Positions 1 through 21,781 of a stretch of DNA of 64,000 nt are shown here, piece by piece (positions within the stretch are counted from its first letter, which is position 1; every line of letters begins with the position of its first letter). Both the position numbers and the translations under genes were made by a program. A model generated the notes under the pieces. The model ran no database searches. It was not told the DNA's origin and was given only the letters and a program-made list of their open reading frames with translations. The stretch is from Prochilodus magdalenae (taxonomy: Eukaryota; Chordata; Actinopteri; Characiformes; Prochilodontidae). The DNA lies in the NCBI GenBank assembly GCA_024036415.1, contig JAMWET010003618.1, positions 620,001-684,000 of the forward strand. Direction: 5' to 3'.

Positions 1-219
1 CATTGTTAACTATACTATGTTTATCTATTACTTTATCTCCTGCCATTGTCCCTTACACTGCCAATCTCCCAGAACGGGTTCTACAAAGCTTGATGCAGTA
101 CAGTCGTTTTTATGAGACGCCCATCAGTTGCTGTATGTAGATGTACTTGTAACACTGTATTGTGTCTTCTGATTAGTCTTCTATTGGAGGTCATGACGTA
201 CTGTGTCTCATTTAACCTC

Positions 220-1937
<1,718 letters not shown>

Positions 1938-1980
<43 letters not shown>
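1938..1980. repeat. (AT)n microsatellite, right of transposon
   Basis: AT dinucleotide tract, continuing the array interrupted by the transposon. Confidence 0.95.
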
Positions 1981-1985
<5 letters not shown>

Positions 1986-3157
1986 ATATCACTCTGTTAG
2001 CATTTAAACTGTTTGAGTGTCTATTACATCTTTATATGTGGATTTTGGCACATATCTATCATATCACTATGTAAGATAAGCCTGAAACTGCTGCATTAAA
2101 CTTTAGAGCTTAACATTCCTTATTCTTCAACTCCAGCAGACTTAAGCCCTGTCTGTAGGGACTCGTGCAGTGAAGTTCATAGCAGTTAGGCTTTCTAAAA
2201 TTAATCAAACCTTGTTGTCAATGTACAGTGCCTGCTTTCTAATAACGCTATCTGGTTCCTGTAAGCAACATGGGCACAGAAGAAATCGTTTTGCACAGTG
2301 TGTGTGTTTTTTCAGGAACTCAGCTCGCTCAGACCTCCAAAAAGGTGTCTTTGTGAAGCCTGATTGTAAACAGTACTGAATCTCATACATGCAGTCTAAA
2401 ACAGCAGCACAAGCTGAGTTCAGGCCTGGTCGCACTAGAACATGAAATGTTCTCCTCTTTGCATGCTTTTTTTCTCTTGTGGATGGAGAGCTCTCTTGGG
2501 ATTGCACATGAGGTTAAGAGCAGATTTTAGAGGCTGTTTATTCACTCCACCCTTACACACATTTTACTAACAGCATTGGCCAGCCAACTGCACATATACT
2601 ATGAAGCAATCACATTTTCATATCATCAAGTGGGACTTCTACAGATTTAAAACACGAAAGTTGTGTAAACAAAGTCATTCAGAGTAGTTTGGTGTAAAAT
2701 TATGCACATTAGAGAAACATTATATATTCCTAGTCTACATATGTCATTTGAGGTTTTTATATATAATGTTGATAATGATGGAATAGCAGTAAATAACTCT
2801 GCATTCACCTCTCTACCATTAATGATTTAATAACAATAGACCAAAATCCTACAACCTTCTCTTTCCTGAGCGTTAGACAAAGTATTTGCAACTAAGTAAT
2901 TAATTATTTTGTGCAACAGTTTGCCGGGAACTACATTTTTATCTAGTTTTCTGTTACCACCCTGTAAAAACTCAGAATCTTTAGGTTCCTCTAGTATGGT
3001 TAGTACCACTTAGAGTTTTTTATTTACCCCACAACATTTCTGCGAAAATATGAATCATAAAACTAGATATGGACAACCCAATAAAACAAATGAGATATGC
3101 ATACTGTATTGTACTTGATCAATTATTTATTGAGGAAAATGAACAAATATTGCATAC
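1981..3157. other. Intergenic, nothing recognised
   Basis: AT-rich sequence without a supported exon, RNA gene or repeat that I can name. The short open frames here lack family signatures. Confidence 0.5.
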
Positions 3158-4010
3158 ATGTGAGTGGCAACGTTTATGAACCTGTATCTGGTGTGAGTCC
3201 CTTCTACAGCAATAACTGCAACTAAACATTTCCAGTAAATGTTGATTAGTCCTGCACATCAGCTTGGAGAAATTTCAGCCAATTCTCCCCAACAGAACAA
3301 CTTTGACTCTAGGATGATGGTGGGTTTCCCCCCATTAACCAAGTCAGGACTTAGACTTGGCCATTCCAAACATTAACTTTATTCCTCTTTAAAAAATCTT
3401 GTGTGCTTGCATGACCCACATGTTCTTGAGATTTAGCTCATGGACAGATGTCCTGACAGTTTCCTTTACAATTTGTTGACACAATTTAGAATTTATTGTT
3501 CCATCAGTGAGGACAAGACATTCTGGCCTAGATGCAGAAAAACAGATCCATGAAATATCATGATACTACCACTATGTTTCACAGATGAAATGGAGAAAAT
3601 GTTCTTATGTTGCCACTCACTGTTTTCCTTTCTCCAGATGTAACACTTCTCATGTAAACTATTTTGGTCTCATCCGTCCACAAAACCTTTGGGGTCATCT
3701 ATGTGATTTTAAGCAAAGTGCAGGAAGCAGTGTTCTCCTTGCAACCCTGCAATGTACTACTGTTGTTCTCCTAATGGTGGACTATAAACATTAATATGTG
3801 TGAGAAAGGCCTTTAGTTGATTAGAAGTTAGTTTGGGTTCCTTTGTGACCTCACTGACTATTACACATTTTGCTCTTGGAGTGAACTTTGTTGTATTTCC
3901 ACCATTTGTACACTTGTCTGTGGGTTGGTGCAGTGCAAACTTCCACAAACGTGTTATGAAGATCAGATTTTGATAACCCACCCCCTTTACAGCATGGTTG
4001 CCACTCACAT
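3158..4010 (-). mobile_element. Tc1-like transposon relic, internally deleted
   Basis: A 14-base inverted repeat, ATGTGAGTGGCAAC, bounds the block (3158-3171 and 3997-4010). Read on the minus strand, it carries scattered Tc1 transposase pieces: a helix-turn-helix segment with TKFTPRAK followed by VSEVTKEPKLTSNQLKA (inside 3757-4008), a DETK block near 3665-3690, and a decayed C-terminal part near 3160-3380. Frames are broken throughout and the inter-block distances are too short for a full gene, so it is an old copy with deletions. It is a different family from the element at 318-1937. Confidence 0.75.
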
Positions 4011-4369
4011 CTGATGGTCATCTCATTGATTTAAAAAACTTGACTCTAATTTTACTTTTAAATAATCTGCTAATCCTAGAGGTTCACATTCCTTTGCCAC
4101 ACACAGATCTTATATACTGGATCATTTTACTTAATAAATAAATGACCAAGTCTAACATTTATATCTTTTTTGTTGTTTTTTGTTTTATTGGACTCTCTAT
4201 AACTACGTTTAGGACTTGTCTGAAAATTGAATTGTGTTTACTCTCAGAGTGATAGTGTAAATTGTTGGATTTCAAAGCTTCAATTGAAAAGCCCCCTTAG
4301 CAAACTGAACAGAGCTTATTTGTTTTAAGTTCTCATGTACATGAAACCTAGCGCTATATAATTAGTGCT

Positions 4370-4600
4370 GTTTCCCCTGTGGTGGTGGTGTGTTAGTGTG
4401 TTTTGTGGAGGTACGAGAGGATCAAACACAGCAGTGCTGCTGGAGTTTGTAAGCACTGTGTTCACTCTCTGTCAACTCAATAGCTCATCTGTTGCGGCGC
4501 AGCTTGTGTTGGTCACCCTCTAGTCCTTTATCAGTAGACACAATATGCTGGCCACAGGATGCTGTTGACTAGGTAGTTTTGGTGCGTAGACAATTCTCAG
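4370..4600. repeat. Fold-back dispersed repeat, copy 1 (partial)
   Basis: This shares phrases with copies at 36,030-36,590 and 49,704-50,230, for example the CACAGCAGTGCTGCTGGAGT block, a TAGCTCATCTGTTGC block and a CTAGTCCTTTATCAGT block. It appears truncated relative to the other two. Confidence 0.65.
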
Positions 4601-4619
4601 TCTAGCAGTCATACTACAG

Positions 4620-6239
4620 TTAAAAAAAAAGATGGCATCTAAAAGGCAGCATATACTGCATAAAAATCAGTGACAAGTTTATTTTCAGCTTTACACAGGT
4701 AACAATCTGAATGGTCCTTTCTTTCACTGACCCAGAGAGCACAACATTTATTATTACTCCAACAAACAGTCTAAAAGATTGACTCATGACACCACAATAC
4801 ATGTTTCCACTGCACGTCATATGGATTTCATATGTGAATAATCAAATAGTATGTTTTTAGGTACTTCATGTTATGTTTATGCACATGTTGAAAGTGCATG
4901 AACACATAAAGGAATGATCACACATGAGATGTGAAAGTCATTTGTAGCATTTGAAATACATTGTTGCTGTCCAAAGAAAAACAAGTATCTCCAAAATAGC
5001 TGATTTACAGGAGACTGCAAAAACCTCATCTAGGAAACGTGGTTATTTTTAATTGAGAAGTAATTGTGTCCATATGATTACAGCCTTGAGATCCCATTCT
5101 GTTTACTTGGAAACATTATCTAGGAACGTATTACTGTCCCCATATGATTGAGAGTCATTCTATTACTGTAAACCTGGAGAGAACAGTACAGTTTTAGTTT
5201 TTAGTTTTAACAGTAAGTGGTTACTATAAATCTGGACTCTTATTGAAGTAAGTTCTAACAAAATGAATTATATTTTCATTAAATGACATGCCTGTGTCTA
5301 TGGCTGTCCTGGAAATGGTATACTACATACTACTTGTGTACTAAATTTGCCTAAATATAGTATGTAGTACGCAGTACAATAACAAATTGTAAATCTGTAG
5401 TGCACTGCAGATATCTGTATGGTGTACTACTACAGTCAGATGTTCTAGTATACAGGGGGAGTTATCTTAATGGTGTACTGGATCCCATAATGCACTGCAG
5501 CCCCACCAGCTCTTAGCCTGCTTCATTCAAAGAAATTGCAAAATGCAGCCAACTCATATATAAATGTATAAACATTGGTATAGTGATTGTAGTGGGGTAT
5601 GTTTTCATCAGAATTAGCGTCTGAGTATGTTCAAATATACAGGTCTAAAGTTAACTTCAGTTTTATAGTTAAATAGCCATGGGTAGCTAACAGCTAAGCT
5701 AACCATAATTTAAGTGAACTAAGCATCGTTAGCAGCAGCCAGCTCTAAACAATGGATACAGTAATAACAGCTCTGAGGTTTTGAATACAGCCTTTGCATG
5801 TCATTTTTTCCTGTGAATATTTTTTTAACAATAACAGCATTCAGCTTATGTCAGTTTTATTAATAGAATATTCATGAGGTACCTCACAAGGGTACCTTTT
5901 ATTTTTAAAACAGTAGTACATTGTAGTACATATTTACTAAACCCCTCCTTAATTAAAGGTGGGTGTGGATGTGGAAAAACCAAATAGGGGTGGGGGTGCA
6001 TATGCAAAACTCACAATGATAGACAATGAAGTGGTCAAAACTTGACTGGCTCAGTTCACTACATGTGCACCTCTTTAAAACGAACATTTCCGTACAAATA
6101 AACCCTCCCAGCTAGTTTGTTTCTAACCCTGTGCAGTTCTCTATTGTCTGTCAGTCTGTCTCAACAGAAGGCAGTTACGTCGATGCGAATAGTCAATTCG
6201 ATGAAGAGCCAGATCAATGAAGAGGCAGCCACGTTGGGT
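4620..6239. other. Intergenic, mostly unassigned
   Basis: No exon is supported. Around 5310-5480 the sequence repeats short phrases such as TGGTGTACTA and GTAGTAC/GTACTAC, suggesting a small decayed inverted-repeat element, but no ends could be fixed. Confidence 0.4.
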
Positions 6240-6355
6240 TTTTTTTTTTTCTCCTTGCGTGTGACGTAGGCTTCAGCGAAGAGCGCAAACACTGAGCACT
6301 TCACCAGCAGCCCTCCAGAAAGCATCCGCACACGAACTCCTCTCGTCTACACAAG
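6240..6355 (+). promoter_or_regulatory. hapln1: Candidate hapln1 first exon (untranslated) and promoter
   Basis: A stretch richer in GC than its surroundings ends in a strong splice donor (ACAAG|GTAAGA, exon end 6355). A CRE-like TGACGTA lies at 6262-6268. It is on the correct strand and has no other gene to serve before the hapln1 coding exons 8.6 kb downstream, so it is a plausible distal untranslated exon. The start site cannot be fixed by eye, and it could also belong to an unrelated transcript. Confidence 0.4.
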
Positions 6356-9300
6356 GTAAGAACCGATTAGCTCCTTACAGCAGACTGAAAAGCCCAGCGC
6401 GCTGAGAGCTCACGAGGCGCTTTAAACGCAGTTTTATGGTGCGTTCCTGTAAACTTTCAGGTGCAGGGGTAGACACGAGGTTCTAATTGAATTCAGTGTT
6501 CTCAGTTCACTCCACCTTGAGTCATCTTCATATGAGACTACACTTTTAGAATTAGCGCGTTTCCAAGTGGTCGGATCATTTATTCTGAAGGGTGATGGTT
6601 TATTAATGATGGTGCCATGCTGCACCGTCCATAGCCTACAGGACGTCACTACCTACTACTACCAACGACTTGAAAGCCGGGGATCAGAATGGGCCACATA
6701 TCTCACAGAAATCTGTGCAGGTATAAAGTTAAGAAATATGGCGTGTGGATGAGTGATATTATAACAGAGGGGGGGAGTGGCTGTGCAAATTAGTGTTATC
6801 TCACATTTCTGCCTTTAAATAACACATGGCTCATTAAAGGGGAATTTTAACTTGCTTTTTTTGTTATTGCAATAATTCAGTCATTGGGAGGGCAACAGAT
6901 TAATTCAAAGTTGTTTGGTGTTAAATGGTTCATTGTAGAAAAACTTTGATGGTGGTGGCGAAGGGAACTAGGGCTTGCGGTGTTTACAACGCATATATAG
7001 CCATTTTATTTGCTATCCAAATGTTGATGATGGCAAAATAGACACAGGTCTGAAATACAGAGTTTTCTTTGGTGACTACTTTGCGTTACAACATCCTTCA
7101 TGTACTCCTCCACCATGAATGGATTTAAATATATATGCACATTTTGCACCAAACCTATTATAAAACATTGTCAGAGATCAGGCGGAGTCTGCGTAAGCTT
7201 ACTTTGAGAAAGCTTTTAGAGGCATTACACTCTTCAGACGTCTGGTTCCTATCACCACTACTGCAAACAAGTCAGCAAGTTCCTCTAGAACAGAACATTT
7301 CAGACCAAGCCACTCTCAATGACCTTGTTTACATCTCTGCCATTTATTAATTGATGGTTTTTGTAAAATGTCAGCAGCGTTCCTCTTTAATATCAGCCTA
7401 GGATTTCAAATAGTATGCAAAGTTCTAAAACACCTTGCAAAACTTCCATCTCTGTATCTTCATAACCCAATCCTCCGCATGCAATAACAAAGAACATATT
7501 TGAGTGTAATTAGACAGTGCATGCCAACTTACTAAATCATAATAGGAACTGACTCTATTTAATTTGTTGGACTCATGTTAAAACAGTTCAGTGGCTTGCC
7601 GCAGTGGTGGATGTGAATTCATATCATTGCTCTTATTAACATTGCTAGATGTTTTCACATAAACAACTTCCCTCTTGTTAATCTCTGTGAATTATGAGAC
7701 ACCCTGGCTCCACAGAAACCAGCGAGGGTAGTGCACATTCTCATATATGAAAAGCCTCTTGTGGAACTTATGCAATGACAGAATCTTCTTATGGAGTAAT
7801 TGGACAGGCAAAGCTTGTTCAGAGAGCTCAAGTTTGGAAGGAAGCAACAGCTGGTTAAACAAATATTGGGGTTCAGGAGCATGTAATGGTCTCCATTAAA
7901 ATGAGCTGCTTTATTACATGAATGAAGTATTCTGCTTTATATAGTTGAGGATTTCTTGTGTTGTGTTGGAGCAGGGTAAGATTCTTGCCTATTACATCCA
8001 TGGCATGTTAAGGTTTCAGAGCTTTCCCTTAGCAAAGTTATGTTCAGGTCTAAAGCCACATTTCTGCCTACTCTGGCATGTGTGCATCACATACTTTATG
8101 CCAGATGTTTAAGGGCCCTTTGGCTAATGTAAATATATAAAAAACAAATAAAATTACACTGTGTTTTCCTATTTTCTTACACAAAGACTAACAGTGATAA
8201 CATTAATGGTTTACATAATATAGTAGATTTACTCTTTTTTGGTTGCAGTGCTCCGGCTGGTTTAACACATTACATTACAGACACAGATACATGAAGGGGA
8301 ATCTGAACTTTTTTCCCTCACATAGAATTAAAGCTGAGGAAACAATAGTGTATGTCAGCTACAAGTTTTTGTAGGGTTGGGTTTTATAGTTATCTTTCAA
8401 GGAGTCAAAAGGAATGACTAGGGCAGATTGACCTCTGACCTGGTCATAACAAGGCTGCCAGCACACATTAATCCTATAGTTCTTTCCCTATGACCTTTCC
8501 TCCCCCCTCAGCAGTGCCATGCTCTTGTGAATGGATAGCCTAGAGCCATGCAAGTGATTTCACTCATAGACTCCTTTAGGCCAGCCTCCTGCTTTGCTAA
8601 ACTTCGCCACATGGGGATGTTCTCTATGACATCTTAGCTATGCCGTGACCAATGTGTGTTGTTTGCAGTATCACTCAGTGGATTTAAATGAAAGGAAAAA
8701 GGAACATGTTTAATTGTGATTCATTTTTATTGTTTTGGCACATGCAGTACTCAGTTATGTTGTTTATTACAATGATGTACCATTTTGTTGGATCATTGAA
8801 GGAGTTTTACAGCTTTTAAGCAGAGCCCAGGGTGTGTAGCTGATTAAAGGCTGAGGTCCCTGATGGCACTAGGCCCTGTGGCTGGGAAATCACAGGCGAT
8901 CAAAGAGTATTCATACTGTATCAGTTTGATTGCGTTAGTATGTTAAGACATACTTGTCCTACTAAAAGTGAAGAAGCATTGTTGACTTTTGATTGTACAA
9001 CTACATTGAGCAATGCAGTGAACTATACTAGGGGATAAAGTACCTTTGTAGCAAGACACGGACAGAACAAATGAAAGTTAACAAGTAGAATCAAAGAAAG
9101 CGCTCTACAGTCATGTCATGTCAGATTTTTCCAGTTCTGTGATCCTTACTGTGGATTTGGTTAGTCCATTGCTATATAAAAACTACATGATGTAGGATTT
9201 GCATTAGTCACATAAGGGAACTCACTCAGTGGAAGTGTGGATGCAGGATCCCGCCCACCCAATGTATTCAGCTATACTGAGGGGTCTTTGTATGAGCTAA

Positions 9301-12300
9301 GGTGGTGCGAGTGTGATGTCAAAACCCACAGAGTTCTAATTGAGATCCTCGAAGGGTGTACTGGAGTGAACCTGCCCCATTTACCAAGGGGTGGGGGTAT
9401 CCTTTTTTAAACAAGGACATTATTTATGATGTTTGAAGATTTCTGTACCCAGATAAATGCACAAACGAGAGAAACAACAGTGTTTTACATAACATACATG
9501 AAGATTATGTCTTGAAGTTATGCACCATGACTTGGCATCCGAATGTTCACATAATGTTTAACTTAAATGTTTCCATTTTTGAATAAAGTCCGAATTGTGC
9601 TTTGGTAAACCTAGGTAGGTCTGCCACGTCAAAGGCTCATTATGCTTCCACCACAGGACCTTCCCTGGAATGAATGAATGAATGAGGGCATGTTTACTCT
9701 TGCTACACAGAAATAGTATACAGTTCAAAATTGCTGCAGCAAAAAGAGTATATAAAAACCGTTCTGTCCTGTGTGATTACAGTAGCTCTATACTTTTCTT
9801 TATGAAACCTCAACCTACAGGTCATTTATGTGAAAACTATATTTGTGTTTTTATTTATTATTTTATAAGGCAAAGGTGTTCTTTGTTAACACTATAAGAA
9901 CATAAGCAATGTAATTGATTTAACAGCCTCAGTTTTGGGCAGATTAATTGACTACTGTAGGTCATTATACTGTTATAATGGTTGCCAATCTGGGAGTACA
10001 TTAATTACTGGACTTCATATGTCATTCTAATTGATAGTATTTTTTTTTAATATGAATATAATTCATGCATTTTCTCTACACTGCAGATCCAGCGCAGGTT
10101 GAGGCAGCTTACCAAGAAATGTAACCTTGTAAACTTGGAATGGCTTTGTATGTCAGTTGGATCACATGTAAATTCCGGACACACTTTGAAAGACACTCCA
10201 AAAAAAAAGCATTCCTAATTACAATTTGGCCAGACCCTACCTTTACCCTGACTTAACTCTGATTTAAAAAGTCTATTTCTATCAAAACGGTTTGGCCATA
10301 TTCATACTTTATGTAAACAACAGGGAGAAGTTTTCTATTCATAGTAATCGTTGAGAATGTTCTATCAGTTACATGTAAACAACAGTGGTAATGGAAGATC
10401 ATGACATCATTGGTATGTACTACACCTGCAGGTTATGTGTTTGACGTATGTAATTGAGACCATGAACTCCCTTCCCTTGCTGTGGTTGTTGGAGAGTGGG
10501 GGTCTTCATGACCCGTAGGAAAATGCATGGAAAGGTTTCACATAGCCTCCTGTGACAAAGTGGCTGGGAGTGGTACTTGAGACTATGAAATGGTTGTCCA
10601 GTTATGCAGTCTTTGGGGCCAGTTTTAAACATGTCAGGATGTTAATGTTAAAGAAGTGCACAGTGCTGCACTTCGAATAAGGCCATATAGAGCACACAGT
10701 AAAGGTAGAATTTATGTTTAAGTAGCTTTGAGAAATGTAAATGTGAATTACATAGTACATATAAAGTGACTTTAAATAGTGCCTTTTATAACCATATAGT
10801 AATCATGACTAATAACATCAAGTTTCCATTTGAACTATTTTAAACTCAATAGCCTATTATTAAAAAGGGAAAGTTAATATACAACAAAATGTGAAATTTT
10901 ATGCATTACAAATGTCATAGTAAAATATTCAGAGACTTTCTTTTTCCAGAATTTAGTTTTTTACTATAGGATTGGTCCTTTGTCTTTTAAATACAGCCTA
11001 CTGTATATGTGTCCTTAGAAAATGCATAGGAAACTTTTATGATTTGCAAAACAAATGTGTCAGGAAGCATCTTATAGCATGCCTACGATTCTTAAACAAC
11101 TGGTGTTTTTTTAATTAATTGTTTAGACAATTTTTGAAAAAAGAAAACCAATAGTTAGCACATGTTGTATTGGTGATGTCCAGTATTTAGTTCAGTACAC
11201 TTGAAATTCTGTGGAATCCCAACACTCTAATTTTTCAAATTCGCATGTGTCAGATACAACGTCACCCAGTTGTGGTTTGACATAAACTGCTCCATTCGTT
11301 ACACAGTTTTTTTACACAGAATTTCCCTTTAACTTGGGATTAATTATATATTATTAATATATATATATGTAGCTAGCATAGACCTGATTTTTATCATTTA
11401 CTGGGTGCAAATGATCATGATTGTTTTTTTATCACATTAAACATTTTTGCCTATAACAGCATTTTTGAAGCAGGAACACATTTCCCTCAAATAGAGTGTG
11501 CATACCTAGATTTCATGTGCTTACCATCAGCATCATGGTCTTCTCTCAGTCACTTTATAAATCTGGTTTTTTTTAGTGATGGCTTATTAGGTGTTCCCTC
11601 TGAGAGAAGGTTAAAGGGGTTTCCTATGAAAGAACTTCTTCTGTACAATGCCTCATTCTCCTTTGTGAATGGCATGGTCTTCAAAAGATCCAGTTTGTTT
11701 GATAGAGGCCAAATGATGTTTCATCATGGACTAATGTATACAGGGGTTAACTAGAGGTTGGAAGGCTCCTCAGTGATTTAAACCTGCCTTATTGCACATG
11801 TAGGATCAGTGATAGCAATCAGTGACCAGGAGAATGTATGTAATGTCTTATTTGAGGTTGAATGCTATTAGTAATTAGAAAACATTTCCTGTGATATGAA
11901 TGTGTATATGCCTAGATTAACCCATAACAATCAGATTATTTCATTTTAAAAGTCCTGAAAGTGTTGTTTATCATGATATATGGAAGGGTGCCAAGTGCAG
12001 AGCAGTCCACCTAGAAGTTTAATGTAATGGGAAAGAACAAATCAAGTCGAACAATTTTCAGCTGGCAGTCTACTCTCTACACTGTAGCCAAAACAAATCA
12101 CTAATCTCACCCACAGTCTTCTCGTAATCAAAGTCAGGAAACAGTTATAATACTTGCACAACCAAACAACCCCTGTTTTCCCCAGTCTGTTCACGTGGGG
12201 AAATGTGTCTGGAAGCCAGGTAGTGTATATGTATTTGGAGTATGTATGGTGATGTATATTAACCAGTTAAAGGTTTAGGTGCAGACATCTAAATAGATGT

Positions 12301-14150
12301 CTCTTAATGACTCTACAGGCTTTCCAACTAATGTCTGAAACAATACATATCCTGATAAACTCTTGATGGATCACAGTGTTATTTATTTATTTATTTGCCA
12401 TATCGCTACCTCTAATATATATATTTATTGTTACAAAAAATTCTAGTTAAAAAGCTCTAGTTACCCTTTCAGTTTGGTGAATATTCATGATGGACAGACC
12501 AATAGAATTGTCCTAATTTTTTTTAGAAATAAATGCAAACATCTTGCATTATATCAGCCTCTACTGCAAGTTAATGTTTTACCCTCCTGTAAAGTTCCAT
12601 TTTGAAGTTTTTTTACAATGGACTGCGTAATTCCACGAGTGCTTATTTTACTACTTCTAAATTATACTACGACTAAATTTCTAGCTTAGAGGGCTGTGAT
12701 TTTGCTGTTCATGCTCTGTATTTTTTATAGTTTACAGTACTAGAACGTATACAGAAATGTTCATTTCAAAGCAAATACCAGATCAAAGGACCGCTAATGG
12801 ACACTATAAAAGCAGCAGACTAAACCTCTTAGTTCAGTTCATGTTTAATAATAGCAAAGGCCTCCATATCTCCAAAAAAGGACTGTTCAGTTGTCGAAGG
12901 TCGAATAATGCCTTCCCAGGAAAGCCTGACCTGAGTTAAATCAGCACAGTTAAATGACAGGATTCTTGGACCTAGCATCGTCAATAGGTCATTTGTTTTC
13001 TTTACAAATAAAGCTGTGCCTGGCAACTTGCAGTTTTACTAATTGGTCATGGAGTCAGGAATGTGGCCATACAGCTGACTGCACATCTGTCACAGGTCAC
13101 TGCTTTTTATGTTCTCATGTTGCTGCATAAACAGCAGAAAGTCCTTATCTCGTTTTAGGCTTAAACTGAATGCTGTCTTAGTAAATAGGATCACAAATAC
13201 GAGTGCATGACCAAATAACAAGTAGATTTGAACACTAATCTAGCTACATCTGTAAAGCTCATGAAGTGCGAAACACCCTGGCCTTATGCAGTCGAATATG
13301 TAGAATCAGTGTTTATACTGGCTTGCCTTTGACCATGCTCCAGTGCAAGTTGGAACTGAGTACTAGCAGCTTGTGGATTTCGACAGATGGAATCTTTTCC
13401 TTTAGCAGAACTGATATGTAAAATTCCCAAAGGTGATATCACAATCATATGTCACACATGCTTTTCTGGGTCCTGATATGTGTGGTGTTAATGAAGCACG
13501 CAGCTTTGAACTACTATTTCTACGGTCCTCCTGCAGTCCGTCCCACTGTAGGTTATCTACCAAGACTGGTCTCTGATAACAACAAGCTTGGGCCTGTTTT
13601 CCTGATGCTTGTTCTCACAACAAACAATACGGTGTGACAAAGGAATGTGTTAGTGACATCTTCTGTCAAAAGCGTGTTTGCTATTAAGTGGAGTCAAAGG
13701 GGGCTGTATTCGGTTAAGTGTTGCCACACACACACAAAAAAAGCCTTGTATCTGGCAGTCGTTACATCGTAGATGCCCCTGGGACTCATGGGTGGGAATA
13801 AACTCCTGCAGCTGTAACAACTGCCATAAACAGTTTTGTGGTCTGCTTTAGCTACAAATCTAATGTGAGGTTTCTCTTTCTGAGGTTAGTAGTGTGTGTG
13901 TGTTTTTGTTTTTTGTTGTTGGGTTATTTTTTTTTCGGACACTGAAACTGGACATACTCTGCACTGCAAAGGACTTTTACTGTGTTGCAGTGTCCCATAT
14001 ATCTATAAATTCTACTCTGCTGCAGACACCCCAGTAGTTATATACACTGAGCATGGTGTATCTTTTCTCTTTTGGAGCAGGACACTTCACTGTGTCCTTT
14101 TATGTCTTATCAGTGGTGGATCCTTGGTATGCGTAATGACTGTTTGCACG
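6356..14150 (+). other. hapln1: Putative hapln1 5' intron
   Basis: Long AT-rich stretch with no supported coding exon. It contains one copy of a three-copy dispersed repeat at about 12,270-12,700. The rest shows nothing I can assign. Confidence 0.45.
12270..12700 (+). repeat. Three-copy dispersed repeat, copy 1
   Basis: Aligns by eye with 27,304-27,700 in the same orientation and 42,650-43,080 inverted. Shared landmarks in order are GACTCTACAGGCTT, ACCTCTAATATAT, TTCATGATGGACAG, CCAATAGAATT and a final GTGCTTATTTTAC-like block. No coding content is recognised; it is probably a non-autonomous DNA element. Confidence 0.7.
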
Positions 14151-14151
14151 T

Positions 14152-14186
14152 TGGGTTGGGGGTGGGGGTGTTGGGGGGGTGGGGGT
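14152..14186 (+). promoter_or_regulatory. G-rich tract with G-quadruplex potential
   Basis: At least four runs of three or more G separated by one to four bases lie about 270 bases upstream of the candidate proximal hapln1 exon. The sequence motif is direct; a regulatory role is inference only. Confidence 0.5.
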
Positions 14187-14315
14187 GCAGGCTCTGCTCT
14201 GCAGAGGGAGCACTGTTCTGTTTTGCTGACTGCAGAAGCGCTACCTGGCACTCTCTGCCAGTGCGTCAGCACTCTGAAATGAATGAAGAGGGAAAAAAAG
14301 ATCAGTCAGTGTGAC

Positions 14316-14318
<3 letters not shown>

Positions 14319-14386
<68 letters not shown>

Positions 14387-14410
14387 GGAGAGAGAGAGAG
14401 AGAGAGAGAG
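14319..14410. repeat. (GA)n microsatellite
   Basis: About 46 GA units with few interruptions, immediately upstream of a candidate proximal 5' exon of hapln1. Long GA tracts are common next to transcription starts, but here that is only positional evidence. Confidence 0.96.
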
Positions 14411-14512
14411 AAGAGGAGAAGGAGAAGCTCACACTCTTCTAACCCACATCTTCACTATGGCTATCTGGACATACTGTGCACTAGCAGCTAGGAGTGTGCA
14501 CTCTGTAAGATG
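14411..14512 (+). other. hapln1: Candidate proximal 5' exon of hapln1
   Basis: The segment ends in a good donor (AAGATG|GTAAGT, exon end 14512). An ATG at 14457 in a favourable context (A at -3, G at +4) opens a frame of 56 bases. Spliced to the acceptor at 15002-15003, this frame continues through 31 further bases into the normal hapln1 ATG without a stop, adding 29 residues. Either this is a 5' untranslated exon whose ATG is bypassed, or it encodes an alternative N-terminus. The 5' boundary is unknown. Confidence 0.45.
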
Positions 14513-15034
14513 GTAAGTCTGATACCCTGCTCTCTCTATGGGCTTTGCTGTGCTATGAAAGGATAATCTTGTAGTGGGAACTGTGCTCAGAAAGTGTGTC
14601 AGGTAAAGTTGTATAGTTGTAATAAATGCTGTGTTTATAGACATGTAGAGTTCTCTGCATTTTTGATATACAGAATGTAGGACAGGTTTTGTAGCAAACT
14701 GAATTAGAAAGGGAGGTCATTTGGAATCTGCGAGTGTAAGCCGAGGAGATCAATTCAATATCAAGTTTATAGCTCTGGACATTTATTCACGATAGTGGCT
14801 CCATTCCTGCGTGTGTTCGGATTTGCACAAATTCAGGGATCATAGGGATAGTGACAAGGACATCATGTGCACTGCACTACCAGTGCAAGTGCAGCCCTCC
14901 GTTAGGGAGTTACTGCAGATGAAAAAATAAAGAAAGATCAGAAGGAGGTCACACAGGACCAGTGCTGAGACTCTATCATGTTTTCTCTTTTTTGTTGTTG
15001 TAGTGAAGAGACTCCATTGGTGCTATACAGAAAG

Positions 15035-21781
<6,747 letters not shown>

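Noticed and set aside
13896..14314. 128- and 80-residue open frames before hapln1
   Set aside because: They run through the G-rich tract with low-complexity composition and no family signature.
14241..14516. Ser/Leu- and Arg/Glu-repeat open frames
   Set aside because: Translations of the (GA)n microsatellite.
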